Source of the DNA: Fen-1273 sp963748405
GTDB lineage: Bacteria; Bacteroidota; Ignavibacteria; UBA10030; UBA6906
Assembly (NCBI GenBank): GCA_963748405.1
Contig: CAVVIT010000008.1
Location: 405,593-469,592 of the forward strand
DNA: 64,000 nucleotides
Direction of reading: 5' to 3'
Part shown: positions 51,497-60,455 of the stretch, in pieces
How positions within the stretch are numbered: the first letter of the stretch is position 1
Layout: each line of letters begins with the position of its first letter
Notes under the pieces: generated by a model
What the model was told of the DNA's origin: nothing
Database searches by the model: none
What the model saw: only the letters and a program-made list of their open reading frames with translations
Program-made: the position numbers and the translations under genes

Positions 51497-53859
51497 ACGC
51501 GGAGAAGAAAACGATCATCGGGAACCCCGAACGGCGCGTCGACGCCTGGGGAAAAGTCACCGGCGCAGCGAAGTTCGCCGCCGACTATTCTCTTCCCCAC
51601 CAGCTCTACGGGAAAGTTCTCCGCTCGAAATACCCCCATGCCCGCATCGTGTCGATCGACACGGCGAAGGCCGCAAAACTCCCCGGTGTCGAGGCGGTCC
51701 TGACCGCGAACGACATACCGGGGAGCCGGGCTTTCGGGATCGTCGTGAAGAACCAGGAGATACTCGCCGGCGACAGGGTCCGCTATCTCGGCGACGGGGT
51801 CGCCCTCGTCGCCGCCCGCACCGCGGCGATCGCGGAAGAGGCCGCCGGCCTGATCGACGTGGTGTATGAGCCGCTCCCTGTCGTCTCGGATCCGGAAGCC
51901 GCGATGAAGGACGACGCCCCGCGGATCCATCCCGACGGGAATGTCTTCGTTCACCACAAGGTCCGCAGGGGGAACGTCGAGAAGGGTTTTGCGGCGGCGG
52001 ACTTTGTGCTGGAGCGGACGTTCAGGACGCAGTTCATCGAGCATTCGGCGATCGAACCCGAGGCGGTCCTGGCCGAGCCCGCGGAGCACGGCGGCGTCAG
52101 GGTCACCGGGTCGATTCAGAACCTGTTCTCGAGCAGGCGCTCGGTGGCCGCGGCGCTGAACCTGGATCTGAACCGCGTTCAGCTCGTCCAGGCGACGCTC
52201 GGCGGCTCGTTCGGAGGGAAGGACGAGGTGATGACGTCGATGTGCTGCCGGGCCGCGCTCCTGGCGCGCGCCACGGGCCGTCCCGTGAAGATGGTGAACT
52301 CGCGCGAAGAGTCGATGCTCGAAAGCTACAAGCGCCATCCCTACGTCATGTACTACCGGTGGGGGGCGAAGAACAACGGTACGATCACCGCGATGGAGAT
52401 CCGGTGCATTGCCGACGGCGGGGCCTACGCTTCGATGAGCCAGTTTGTCACGTGGCGGTCCGTTGTCCAGGCCACGGGCCCGTACGCGTGCGACAACGTG
52501 AAGACGGACGTGTTTGCCGCCTATACGAACAACAACTACACGGGCGCGATGCGCGGGTTCGGCTCCCCGCAGGTGAATTTCGCGATCGAGTCGATGATGG
52601 ACGAGCTGGCCGAACGCGTCGGCATGAACCCGCTCGAGATCCGGCTCAAGAACTGTTTCCGCCGCGGCTCCGTCACCGCCACGGGACAGAAGCTGGATCA
52701 CGTTGTCAGCCTGCAGGAGGTCCTGCAGAAGGCCGCCGACGGGATCGGGTTCCTGGACAAATGGAAAAAGAACCGCTCCGCGTCCGCCGGTACGCACAGG
52801 AGGGGCGTGGGCCTCGCCTGCAGTTACCGGGGGGTCTCGCTCGGGGCGGAAGGGGCGGATGCCGCCGAGGCCGTCGTCTCCGTTCAGACGGACGGGAGCG
52901 TCATTGTCGCTTCCGGGGTGACCGACATGGGGCAGGGGGCGCAGACGCAGATGTCGCAGATCGTCGCCGCCGTGTTCGGCATTCCGATCGACAGGGTGCA
53001 GTTTCTCAACACGGACACGAGCAGGGTGGCGGATTCCGGCCCCACCGTCGCCTCGCGGGGGACGATCATGGGGGGCGCCGCGGCGAAGAACGCCGCGGAG
53101 ATCGTCCGGGCAACCCTCCTCGACGTCGCGGGAGGAATGGCCGGCCTCTCACCGCGCGAGCTCGCGATGGCGGACGGGTACGTCGTCAGGACGTCCGACG
53201 GGGGCCGCCTCGCGTCGTTTGCGGAGGTCGCCGCCGAATGCTTCCAGAAGGGGCGGCCGATGCACGGGATCGGCTGGCACCGCTCGCCGAAGACCACGTG
53301 GGATGAGTCCACGGGGCAGGGGGACGCGTATTTCACGTTCGTCTACGGCGCGAATGCCGCCGAGGTCGTCGTGGACACGGAGACCGGCAAGGTGGAGGTG
53401 ACGGATTTCGTCTCCGTCCACGACGTCGGAAAGGCGATCAACCGCGATGCGGTGCGGGGACAGATGATCGGCGGCGTCGCGATGGGACTCGGGTACGGTC
53501 TCCTCGAAGAATTTGTCATCGAGGACGGGATTCCGGCCCAGCTGAATTTTGACGAATACCTGGTCCCGACGTCGATGGATGTCCCCCCCGTGAAGACCGT
53601 CATCGTCGAGAACGAGGATCCTGCCGGTCCGTTCGGTGCGAAATCGGTCGGCGAGCCGACGAACGAGATCGCCGCGCCGGCGATCGCGAACGCGATATTC
53701 AATGCCGCGGGAAAGCGGATCACCGAACTGCCGGCCTCCCTGGAGAGGGTCTACCTCGGCCACGCGCTTCGCCGCGCCGGCCCCAGGGGGTCCCTCCTGA
53801 AAGACGGTGAGCCGCCGGCCCCCGATCTCTCGTGCAAAATCCGACCGGAGCAGACGTGA
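51493..53859 (+). CDS. xdhD: Second molybdenum hydroxylase large subunit (XdhD/selenium-XDH-like)
   Basis: A 788-residue molybdenum hydroxylase, not a recent duplicate of xdhB. It begins ERRVDAWGKVTGAAKFAADY, then IEHSAIEPEAVLAEP, LGGSFGGKDEVMTS, NNYTGAMRGFGSPQ, VTDMGQGAQTQ and FGAKSVGEPTNE. These fit the three-subunit xanthine-dehydrogenase/selenium-dependent molybdenum hydroxylase group typified by XdhD. Starts at GTG 51493 within GTGA. Its FAD and Fe-S partners are the next two genes. Possible substrate: purine, hypoxanthine, or a hydroxylated pyridine. I cannot tell whether selenium is used. Confidence 0.88.
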   Translation: MNAEKKTIIGNPERRVDAWGKVTGAAKFAADYSLPHQLYGKVLRSKYPHARIVSIDTAKAAKLPGVEAVLTANDIPGSRAFGIVVKNQEILAGDRVRYLGDGVALVAARTAAIAEEAAGLIDVVYEPLPVVSDPEAAMKDDAPRIHPDGNVFVHHKVRRGNVEKGFAAADFVLERTFRTQFIEHSAIEPEAVLAEPAEHGGVRVTGSIQNLFSSRRSVAAALNLDLNRVQLVQATLGGSFGGKDEVMTSMCCRAALLARATGRPVKMVNSREESMLESYKRHPYVMYYRWGAKNNGTITAMEIRCIADGGAYASMSQFVTWRSVVQATGPYACDNVKTDVFAAYTNNNYTGAMRGFGSPQVNFAIESMMDELAERVGMNPLEIRLKNCFRRGSVTATGQKLDHVVSLQEVLQKAADGIGFLDKWKKNRSASAGTHRRGVGLACSYRGVSLGAEGADAAEAVVSVQTDGSVIVASGVTDMGQGAQTQMSQIVAAVFGIPIDRVQFLNTDTSRVADSGPTVASRGTIMGGAAAKNAAEIVRATLLDVAGGMAGLSPRELAMADGYVVRTSDGGRLASFAEVAAECFQKGRPMHGIGWHRSPKTTWDESTGQGDAYFTFVYGANAAEVVVDTETGKVEVTDFVSVHDVGKAINRDAVRGQMIGGVAMGLGYGLLEEFVIEDGIPAQLNFDEYLVPTSMDVPPVKTVIVENEDPAGPFGAKSVGEPTNEIAAPAIANAIFNAAGKRITELPASLERVYLGHALRRAGPRGSLLKDGEPPAPDLSCKIRPEQT

Positions 53860-54722
53860 AACCGTTCACCTATATCGTCGCCCGATCGGTCCAGGAGGCT
53901 GTCGCCGCTCTGCACGAGCACGGAGGCAGGGCAAGCATACTTGCCGGCGGGACCGACCTCCTCGTGGAATGGCGCCGCCCCGGTTCGAACTCGCCCCTCG
54001 TCGTGGTCGACATATCGCGCATCGACGCCCTCCGGGACATCTCCCTGGAGGGAACTGATCTGCTCATCGGGCCGCTGACGACTCACGCGGAGCTTATCCG
54101 TTCTGACATCCTCCGTTCGTGGGCCCCGTTGCTCGCCTCCGCCGCCTCCACGATCGGTTCGCCCCAGATCCGGAACCGGGGGACGATCGGAGGAAACGTC
54201 ATGAATGCGGCGGCCTGCGCCGACCTTGTCCCTCCGCTGATCGCGCTCGGCGCCGTGTTCACGCTTTCCTCCGTCAAAGGGGAACACGAGCACCACGCGT
54301 CCGGATTTTTCAACAAGCCGTATTCGACCGCCGCGGAGCCGGGCGATCTTCTCACGCAGATCAGGTTTCCGTCCCTTCCCCCGGGGACGAAGAGCGCATT
54401 CCTGAAACTCGGGAGGAGGAACGCCCTTTCGATTTCACGCCTGAGCGTCGCGGCGGTCGTTTCGCTCGACGGCGCGGGGATTGTCACGGACGCCAGGATC
54501 GTTCCGGGGGCCGCCCAGAGGGTCTGGAAGCGGGCGATGGAGGCCGAGAAAGTCCTTATCGGACAATCTCCCTCGGACATGCTCTTTGCCGAAGCGGGGA
54601 GAGTTGTTTCGGAGATATTGATACGGGAGACCGGCAGAAGGTGGTCCACCGAATACAAGGAGCCCGTCATCGCCGCGCTCGTGCGGCGGACGCTTGAACA
54701 GTGTTTTGCCGTCAACGATTGA
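53856..54722 (+). CDS. FAD-binding medium subunit of the second molybdenum hydroxylase
   Basis: A 288-residue CoxM/YgfM-like subunit. The FAD motifs are ILAGGTDLLVEW and GSPQIRNRGTIGGNVMNAAACAD. The protein has the usual three domains. It starts with GTG at 53856, overlapping the large-subunit stop by 4 nt (GTGA). Encoded between Mo and Fe-S subunits, it transfers electrons from the [2Fe-2S] centres to a soluble acceptor. Confidence 0.9.
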   Translation: MKPFTYIVARSVQEAVAALHEHGGRASILAGGTDLLVEWRRPGSNSPLVVVDISRIDALRDISLEGTDLLIGPLTTHAELIRSDILRSWAPLLASAASTIGSPQIRNRGTIGGNVMNAAACADLVPPLIALGAVFTLSSVKGEHEHHASGFFNKPYSTAAEPGDLLTQIRFPSLPPGTKSAFLKLGRRNALSISRLSVAAVVSLDGAGIVTDARIVPGAAQRVWKRAMEAEKVLIGQSPSDMLFAEAGRVVSEILIRETGRRWSTEYKEPVIAALVRRTLEQCFAVND

Positions 54723-54730
54723 ACCAGACT

Positions 54731-55210
54731 ATGGACACCGTCGAAATCTCCTTCACGCTCAACGGCCGGCCGCAGCGGCTCGACGTCCCCCCGAACATGA
54801 CGCTTCTCGATCTTCTCCGCGAGGAGATCGGGCTGACCGGGACGAAGAGGGGGTGCGACGCCGGGGAATGCGGCGCCTGCACCGTGCTCCTTGACGGCCG
54901 CGCGGTCAACTCCTGCCTCGTCCTTGCGCCCCAGGTCGCCGGGCGCGAAGTTCTCACGGTGGAGGGGCTTGCACCCCTCGGTACGCTCAGGCCGCTCCAG
55001 GAGGCGTTCCTTGATCACGGCGCGGTCCAGTGCGGGTTCTGTACGCCGGGGATGCTCATGAGCGCAAAGGATCTTCTCGACCACTCGGCGGACCCTTCCG
55101 AACAGGAAATCCGCGGTGCGATCGCGGGGAATCTCTGCCGCTGCACCGGGTACCAGCAGATCGTGGAGGCAATCGAGGATGCAGCGCGAAGGGCTCATGG
55201 ACCACGATAA
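54731..55210 (+). CDS. [2Fe-2S] small subunit of the second molybdenum hydroxylase
   Basis: A 159-residue CoxS-type subunit. It carries both iron-sulfur sites: CDAGECGAC with the later CLVL Cys for the first, and CGFCTPG with CRCTGY for the second. Start at 54731 (MDTVEISFTLNG) is the family N-terminus, 8 nt after the FAD-subunit stop. It overlaps the PreT-like gene by 14 nt. Confidence 0.92.
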   Translation: MDTVEISFTLNGRPQRLDVPPNMTLLDLLREEIGLTGTKRGCDAGECGACTVLLDGRAVNSCLVLAPQVAGREVLTVEGLAPLGTLRPLQEAFLDHGAVQCGFCTPGMLMSAKDLLDHSADPSEQEIRGAIAGNLCRCTGYQQIVEAIEDAARRAHGPR

Positions 55211-56474
55211 CGCCCACACCGGAATGCTCGACGCCAGGCAGGCTCTCGTCGAAGCAGAGCGCTGCCTGTATTGTTTTGACGCCCCCTGCACGACGGCGTG
55301 TCCCGTGCATATCGACATCCCCGGGTTCATCGCGATGCTCCGGAGCGGCAATGCCCGCGGCGCGGCGTGGCTCGTCAGGGAGGCGAACCCCCTGGCAGAC
55401 ACGTGCGGGAGGATCTGTCCCTCCGAGATTTACTGCCAGAGCGCCTGCACGAAGGCGAAGCAGGACGCCCCGGTGCGCATACGCGAGCTCCACCTGTACG
55501 CGACGCTCTCGGCGCGGGACCGCCCGTTCGATCCGCCGGTGCAGCCCGGTTCGGGGAAGAGCGTCGGCGTCATCGGGGGAGGCCCCGCCGGCCTCGGATG
55601 CGCATTCGAGCTTGCCCGGCTCGGCCACGCGGTGGATCTGTACAACGACGGCCCTCCCGGCGGCGTTCCCGCAAAGAGCATTCCCCCGTTCCGGCTTCCG
55701 GAAGAAGACATCGCCGGCGACGCCGGGATACTCCGGAGGTTCTTCACCGTGCACGATGCCGCGATCGACGACCGCGCTTTCGGTGAGATCGCAGGGTCGC
55801 ACGACGCCGTGTTCATCGCACCCGGTCTCGGGCGCGACCGGCGGCTGAATATTCCCGGCGAGGATCTCCGGTACGTTCACCCCGTGCTTCCGTTCCTTGA
55901 ATCGGCCCGAAAGGACCCGCGTCCGCTCGATCCCGGATTCCGCGTTGTGGTTGTGGGTGGGGGGAACGTGTCGCTCGATGCCGCCGCCACGGCCAGGCGG
56001 CTGGGCGCCGGCGAGGTCACGCTCGTGTACAGGCGCGCGGAGGAACACATGCTCGTCTGGCGGGCCGAGCTCGAGGAAGCCCGGCGGCTCGGCGTCGAAT
56101 TCCGTTTCCGGACGATCCCCGTGTCGATCGCCGGGCGCGATCGGGTCGAGGGAGTCGTATGCCGGGGTATGCGGCTCGGCGGTCAGACCGACGATTCGGG
56201 AAGGCCCGTCCCGGTCGAGATCCCCGGTTCCGACGTTCTTCTCCCGGCGGATGCCGTCATCGTGGCGATCGGCCAGGACCTCCGGGCGGACTGGCTCCCC
56301 CGCCTGGACCGGACGCGCCGCGGGTACATCGGCGTCGATGCGAAATTTCAGACTTCCGCTCCCGGCGTGTTCGCCGGGGGAGATGCCGCGGGCGGCGAGG
56401 GGACGGTCGTTCGATCGCTCGCGCACGGGAAGCAGGCAGCGCGTTCGATTCACGAGTATCTGATGAGGAAGTGA
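55197..56474 (+). CDS. preT: PreT-like NAD(P)H-glutamate-synthase-type flavoprotein
   Basis: A 425-residue flavoprotein of the GltD/PreT type. The N-terminal helical Fe-S domain has CLYCFDAPCTTACPVHID and CGRICPSEIYCQSAC. The FAD site is VIGGGPAGLGCAFELARLG, the NAD(P) site VVGGGNVSLDAAATARRLG, and the C-terminal GVFAGGDAAGGEGTV closes the FAD fold. It passes electrons to PreA, encoded next with TGATG overlap. The length fits E. coli PreT (412) rather than YgfK (about 1,030), so it is not a YgfK fusion. In-frame alternative start: 55179. Confidence 0.88.
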   Translation: MDHDNAHTGMLDARQALVEAERCLYCFDAPCTTACPVHIDIPGFIAMLRSGNARGAAWLVREANPLADTCGRICPSEIYCQSACTKAKQDAPVRIRELHLYATLSARDRPFDPPVQPGSGKSVGVIGGGPAGLGCAFELARLGHAVDLYNDGPPGGVPAKSIPPFRLPEEDIAGDAGILRRFFTVHDAAIDDRAFGEIAGSHDAVFIAPGLGRDRRLNIPGEDLRYVHPVLPFLESARKDPRPLDPGFRVVVVGGGNVSLDAAATARRLGAGEVTLVYRRAEEHMLVWRAELEEARRLGVEFRFRTIPVSIAGRDRVEGVVCRGMRLGGQTDDSGRPVPVEIPGSDVLLPADAVIVAIGQDLRADWLPRLDRTRRGYIGVDAKFQTSAPGVFAGGDAAGGEGTVVRSLAHGKQAARSIHEYLMRK

Positions 56475-57694
56475 TGAACACCGAGGATCTCCCGGCCACC
56501 GGGCCGGTGCGTGACCTTTCGTACGAGATGATGGGGATTCATCTCGAGAATCCCTTCATCCTCGCCGCCGGGCCTTCGACGGACGACGTCGATATGGTAC
56601 GGCGCGCATTCCGCTCGGGGTGGGCGGGTGCGGTCCTCAAAACCACGTCGGTGGAGGGGACGCGTGTTGACCTGGCGTACCCGATGATGTCCTCGTTCAA
56701 CCACGACGGCAAGCTCCTCTTCGGTATGGGGAACATCGACCTCATCTCCGAACACCACGTCGACAGGGTCGAGCACACGGTCCGCGCGCTCAAGAAAGAA
56801 TTCCCGGAGAAGTTCGTCGCCGCGAGCATCATGGCGGGGAAGAAAGAAGACTGGCAGTCGCTCGTCGAACGGCTCGAGAAGGCCGGCGCGGATATGATCG
56901 AATGCAGCTTCTCCTGCCCGCAGGGGAACATCGGCGAGGATCCCGGAAAGATGCTCGCGCAGAGCGTGGCGGCCACCGAGCTGACGGCCCGCTGGGTGAA
57001 AGAGGCCGCACGGCGGATTCCGGTGTCGATAAAGATCACCCCCCACGTCACGGACATCGTCGACGTCGCGAAGGCCGTGCAGAGGAGCGGCGCTGATGCG
57101 CTGACCGCGGCGAACTCCCTGCAGGCGCTGATGGGAATCGACATTGCCACGTTCGTCCCCTCTCCGGCGCTCGGGCCGCGCTCGACCTACAGCGGCCTCA
57201 CGGGCCCGGCGATCAAGCCGCTGACGCTCCGGACGATCGCCGAGATATGCCGCAACGTGAGCATCCCCGTCCTCGGGACGGGAGGGGCCTCGTCGTGGCG
57301 CGACGCCGTGGAGTTCATGAGCGTCGGGGCGCGGTGCGTCCAGTTCTGCACGCTCGTGATGCACCACGGCTTCCGCGTGATCGACGACTTGCGGAGCGGG
57401 CTCTCGAATTACATGGACGACATGGGGTTTGCTTCCCCCCTTGACATCGTGGGGAAAGCGCTCCCCCATCTCGCGATGCACGACGACCTCCCGCGGCGGC
57501 GCGTGCGGAGCGTGATCGACGAATCGCGGTGCATCGGCTGCGAGGTCTGCTACGTGGCGTGCCGGGACGGGGGACACGGGGCCATCGACAGGAGGGAGAG
57601 CCGCATCCCGGCCGTGAACGCCGACCGTTGCGTGGGGTGCGGGCTCTGCCCACTCGTCTGCCCCGAATCGTGCATCTCCCTCTCTGAAATTTGA
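56474..57694 (+). CDS. preA: PreA-like dihydropyrimidine dehydrogenase subunit
   Basis: A 406-residue FMN enzyme of the dihydroorotate/dihydropyrimidine dehydrogenase family. The barrel holds AAGPSTDDVD, VLKTTSVEGTR, CSFSCPQGNIGED with the catalytic Cys, and GTGGASSWRDAVEFM. Two C-terminal [4Fe-4S] motifs are CIGCEVCYVAC and CVGCGLCPLVCPESC. It reduces uracil/thymine or a related ring with NADH via PreT. Within the operon it could act on a purine-derived pyrimidine or imidazole product. Its ATG overlaps the preT stop. Confidence 0.9.
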   Translation: MNTEDLPATGPVRDLSYEMMGIHLENPFILAAGPSTDDVDMVRRAFRSGWAGAVLKTTSVEGTRVDLAYPMMSSFNHDGKLLFGMGNIDLISEHHVDRVEHTVRALKKEFPEKFVAASIMAGKKEDWQSLVERLEKAGADMIECSFSCPQGNIGEDPGKMLAQSVAATELTARWVKEAARRIPVSIKITPHVTDIVDVAKAVQRSGADALTAANSLQALMGIDIATFVPSPALGPRSTYSGLTGPAIKPLTLRTIAEICRNVSIPVLGTGGASSWRDAVEFMSVGARCVQFCTLVMHHGFRVIDDLRSGLSNYMDDMGFASPLDIVGKALPHLAMHDDLPRRRVRSVIDESRCIGCEVCYVACRDGGHGAIDRRESRIPAVNADRCVGCGLCPLVCPESCISLSEI

Positions 57695-57704
57695 GTCATT
57701 GCGA
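57695..57704 (+). repeat. Stop-adjacent GTCATTGCGA repeat, copy 2
   Basis: Identical 10-mer to that at 4645-4654, again directly after a stop codon (TGA at 57692-57694), followed by AGCGACCTC. It might be a decayed intergenic repeat. Confidence 0.3.
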
Positions 57705-57726
57705 AGCGACCTCATACGATCATCCC

Positions 57727-59178
57727 ATGAACTCCAGAATCATCAACAAGCTTCACCCCGACGTCATCAGGAAAACCGCCGCCCGCTGCCGTGAGCGCGG
57801 AATCACGATTCCGACGTTCGCCCAGCTGCGCGATCCATCGCGGATCCCTTCGTCCGTGACGTCGCGCCTGAGGGGAGTCGGACTCTGGGACCTGAACCCC
57901 GTCAACCTGTTCCGCATCACGTGGAAGAACGATGTCGGCTCGGGTCTCTACGGAAATGTGAACTCGTTCGAGATACCCCGCGAGATCACAGGTGTGCGGG
58001 CGAGGATCATCGGTCTCACGGGGAAGTTCTTCCCGACCGGTGCGCACAAGGTCGGGGCGGCGTTCGGGTGCCTCGTCCCCCGGCTGGTGAGCGGGGAATT
58101 CGATCCCGGCCGTCACAGGGCGGTGTGGCCCTCGACAGGAAACTTCTGCCGCGGAGGTGCGTTCGATTGCGCGCTCCTGGGATGCACGGCCGTGGCGATT
58201 CTGCCGGAAGAAATGTCCCGCGAGCGGTTCGCGTGGCTGAAAGAAATCGGCGCCGAGGTCATTGCCACTCCCGGGTGCGAATCGAACGTCAAGGAGATCT
58301 ATGACAAATGCTGGGAGCTGAAGAAGGATCCCCTCAACGTCATATTCAACCAGTTCGAGGAATTCGGCAACCCGATATTTCACTACAACGTCACCGGGCC
58401 CGCACTGGAAGAAGTGTTCGAAGGCCTCGGGCGTCCCGGACGGCGGCCGGCGGCGTTCATATCGGCCACGGGCTCAGCGGGGACGATCGCCGCGGGTGAC
58501 TATCTGAAATCGCGGTATCCGCTCTGCAGGACTGTCGCGAGCGAAGCGCTCCAGTGCCCGACGCTCCTCTTGAACGGGTTCGGCGCCCACAGGATCGAAG
58601 GGATCGGCGACAAGCACGTCCCCTGGGTGCACAACGTGATGAACACGGATGCCGTCGCCGCGGTTGACGACGAGGATTGCATGAGGGTCCTCCGTCTCTT
58701 TAATGATCCCGCGGGTCTTGCATACCTTGGTTCGCTCGGCGTTCCCCCGGCAGTCCTGGAACAGCTCCCCCTCCTGGGGATATCCGGGATCGGCAACCTG
58801 CTGGCGTCCATAAAAACGGCGAAGTATTTCGAGCTCGGCCCGGACGAGGTCGTCTTCACGGTCTTCACCGATTCATCGGCGCTGTACGCGTCGCGCCTGG
58901 TCGAACTGGCCGCCGGACGCGGGCCCTACACGCAGACGGACGCGGTCAGGGACTGCGAAGGCCCCCTCCGGCACCAGGGGATAGAGTATTTCAGGGAGCT
59001 GACCTATTACGAAAGGAAAGCCCTGCACAATCTGAAGTATTACACGTGGGTCGAGCAGCAGGGGAAGACGACGGAAGAACTCAACGCGCAGTGGAGCCCG
59101 GAATACTGGCGAGCCCTCTTCGAGGATGAAGTCGTCGTGTTCGACCGCCTGATCGAAGAATTCAACGCACTGACGTAG
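57727..59178 (+). CDS. Fold-type II PLP enzyme of unusual type
   Basis: A 483-residue PLP enzyme with TrpB/CysK-like fold. PLP Lys108 lies in FPTGAHKVGAAFGC. The phosphate-binding asparagine loop reads STGNFCRGGAF in place of the usual STGNHG, and GSAGTIAAGD is present. Later HVPWVHNVMNTD and QTDAVRDCEGPL are not found in standard cysteine synthases. It is longer than CysK, without the DpaL/YgeX signatures I know. Probable reaction: beta-elimination or replacement on an amino acid such as a carbamoylated diaminopropionate or serine derivative. ATG 57727 is the start, 32 nt after preA. Confidence 0.75.
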   Translation: MNSRIINKLHPDVIRKTAARCRERGITIPTFAQLRDPSRIPSSVTSRLRGVGLWDLNPVNLFRITWKNDVGSGLYGNVNSFEIPREITGVRARIIGLTGKFFPTGAHKVGAAFGCLVPRLVSGEFDPGRHRAVWPSTGNFCRGGAFDCALLGCTAVAILPEEMSRERFAWLKEIGAEVIATPGCESNVKEIYDKCWELKKDPLNVIFNQFEEFGNPIFHYNVTGPALEEVFEGLGRPGRRPAAFISATGSAGTIAAGDYLKSRYPLCRTVASEALQCPTLLLNGFGAHRIEGIGDKHVPWVHNVMNTDAVAAVDDEDCMRVLRLFNDPAGLAYLGSLGVPPAVLEQLPLLGISGIGNLLASIKTAKYFELGPDEVVFTVFTDSSALYASRLVELAAGRGPYTQTDAVRDCEGPLRHQGIEYFRELTYYERKALHNLKYYTWVEQQGKTTEELNAQWSPEYWRALFEDEVVVFDRLIEEFNALT

Positions 59179-59184
59179 AAGGCC

Positions 59185-60387
59185 ATGACCACACCTGAAT
59201 CCATCCTCTCCGCCGCACGGAAAAACGAGCGTTCCGTCGTCAAATTCCTCCGCGACCTCATCGCGATCAGGTCCGTCAGTTCGCAGGAGGAGCAGGTCGT
59301 CTCCCGCATCCGGGAGGAAATGGAGGCCTGCGCGTTCGACGAGATCACCGTCGACGGGATGGGGAACATACTCGGCAGGATCGGCAGCGGGAAACGGATC
59401 ATCGCGTTCGACGCCCACGTCGATACGGTGGACGTGGGGAACGCGAAAAACTGGACGGTGGATCCCTTCCGGGGGGCCGAAAAGGACGGCATCGTTTACG
59501 GCCGGGGCGCGTGCGACATGAAAGGGGCGCTCGCCTCCATCGTCCACGGCGGGAAACTGATCAAGCAGCTCGGCCTCGAAGGGGAATACACGCTCTACGT
59601 CGTGGGGAGCGTCCAGGAGGAAGACTGCGACGGGCTCTGCTGGCAGTACATCATCAACGAGGACAAAATCCGCCCCGAGGCCGTCGTGATCACCGAACCG
59701 ACGAACCTGGGGGTCTACCGGGGGCACCGCGGCAGGATGGAGATCGAAGTCCGCACGAAGGGGATCTCCTGTCACGGCTCGGCGCCCGAACGGGGGGTCA
59801 ACGCGGTGTATAAGATGGCGCCGATCGTTCTCGACATCGAAAAGCTCAATGAACGGCTCACCGGGGAGCCCTTCCTGGGGAAGGGAACCGTGACGATCGC
59901 CGAGATCCGCTCCACGTCCCCCTCGCTCTGTGCCGTTGCGGATTCCGCGACGATCCATCTCGACAGGCGGCTCGCGGCGACCGATACGCTCGATTCCGCG
60001 CTTCGCGAGATCCGGGCGCTCCCTTCCGTCGCGGCCGCCGGTGCGCAGGTCGTCGTTCTTAATTACAGTACGCCGAGCTGGCGAGGCCTGTCCTACCCCA
60101 CGCAGAAATACTATCCCACCTGGCTCCTCCCCGAGTCGCATCCTCTCCTTGCCTCGGGCGTGGGAACGTACGAGAGTCTCTTCGGGGAGAAGCCCGAGGT
60201 CGGCCGGTGGGTCTTCAGCACGAACGGCGTTGCGGTGATGGGGATGCACGGCATCCCCTGCATCGGGTTCGGCCCGGGGAACGAAATCTACGCGCACATG
60301 GCCACCGAGCAGATCCCCGTCGAGCATCTCGTGAAGGCGTCCGCCTGGTATGCGGCGTTTCCCGGGACGTATTTCTCCGCCCGATGA
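59185..60387 (+). CDS. ygeY: YgeY-like M20 hydrolase
   Basis: A 400-residue M20-family zinc hydrolase. Metal ligands appear in DAHVDTVDVG, GRGACDMKGALA, VQEEDCDG (general base Glu), ITEPTNLGVYRGHRG and the C-terminal YAHMATEQIPVEHLV. The dimerisation lid is at about residues 180-290. It resembles YgeY of the E. coli purine cluster, called a selenium-metabolism-linked hydrolase. Likely removes a carbamoyl or acyl group from an amino-acid-like intermediate. It starts 6 nt after the PLP enzyme. Confidence 0.9.
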   Translation: MTTPESILSAARKNERSVVKFLRDLIAIRSVSSQEEQVVSRIREEMEACAFDEITVDGMGNILGRIGSGKRIIAFDAHVDTVDVGNAKNWTVDPFRGAEKDGIVYGRGACDMKGALASIVHGGKLIKQLGLEGEYTLYVVGSVQEEDCDGLCWQYIINEDKIRPEAVVITEPTNLGVYRGHRGRMEIEVRTKGISCHGSAPERGVNAVYKMAPIVLDIEKLNERLTGEPFLGKGTVTIAEIRSTSPSLCAVADSATIHLDRRLAATDTLDSALREIRALPSVAAAGAQVVVLNYSTPSWRGLSYPTQKYYPTWLLPESHPLLASGVGTYESLFGEKPEVGRWVFSTNGVAVMGMHGIPCIGFGPGNEIYAHMATEQIPVEHLVKASAWYAAFPGTYFSAR

Positions 60388-60455
60388 CCCGCGGCCGGGG
60401 TATTGCTTTGATGAGTCCGAACCCACTCCTTTACAACAACTGAGAGCGACACGCC

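Noticed and set aside
50854..52797. 647-aa minus-strand frame across ssnA and the second hydroxylase
   Set aside because: Very high-GC antisense frame overlapping two unmistakable genes.
57727..59178. Tryptophan synthase beta chain
   Set aside because: PLP and phosphate loops differ (STGNFCRGG) and no trpA is nearby.
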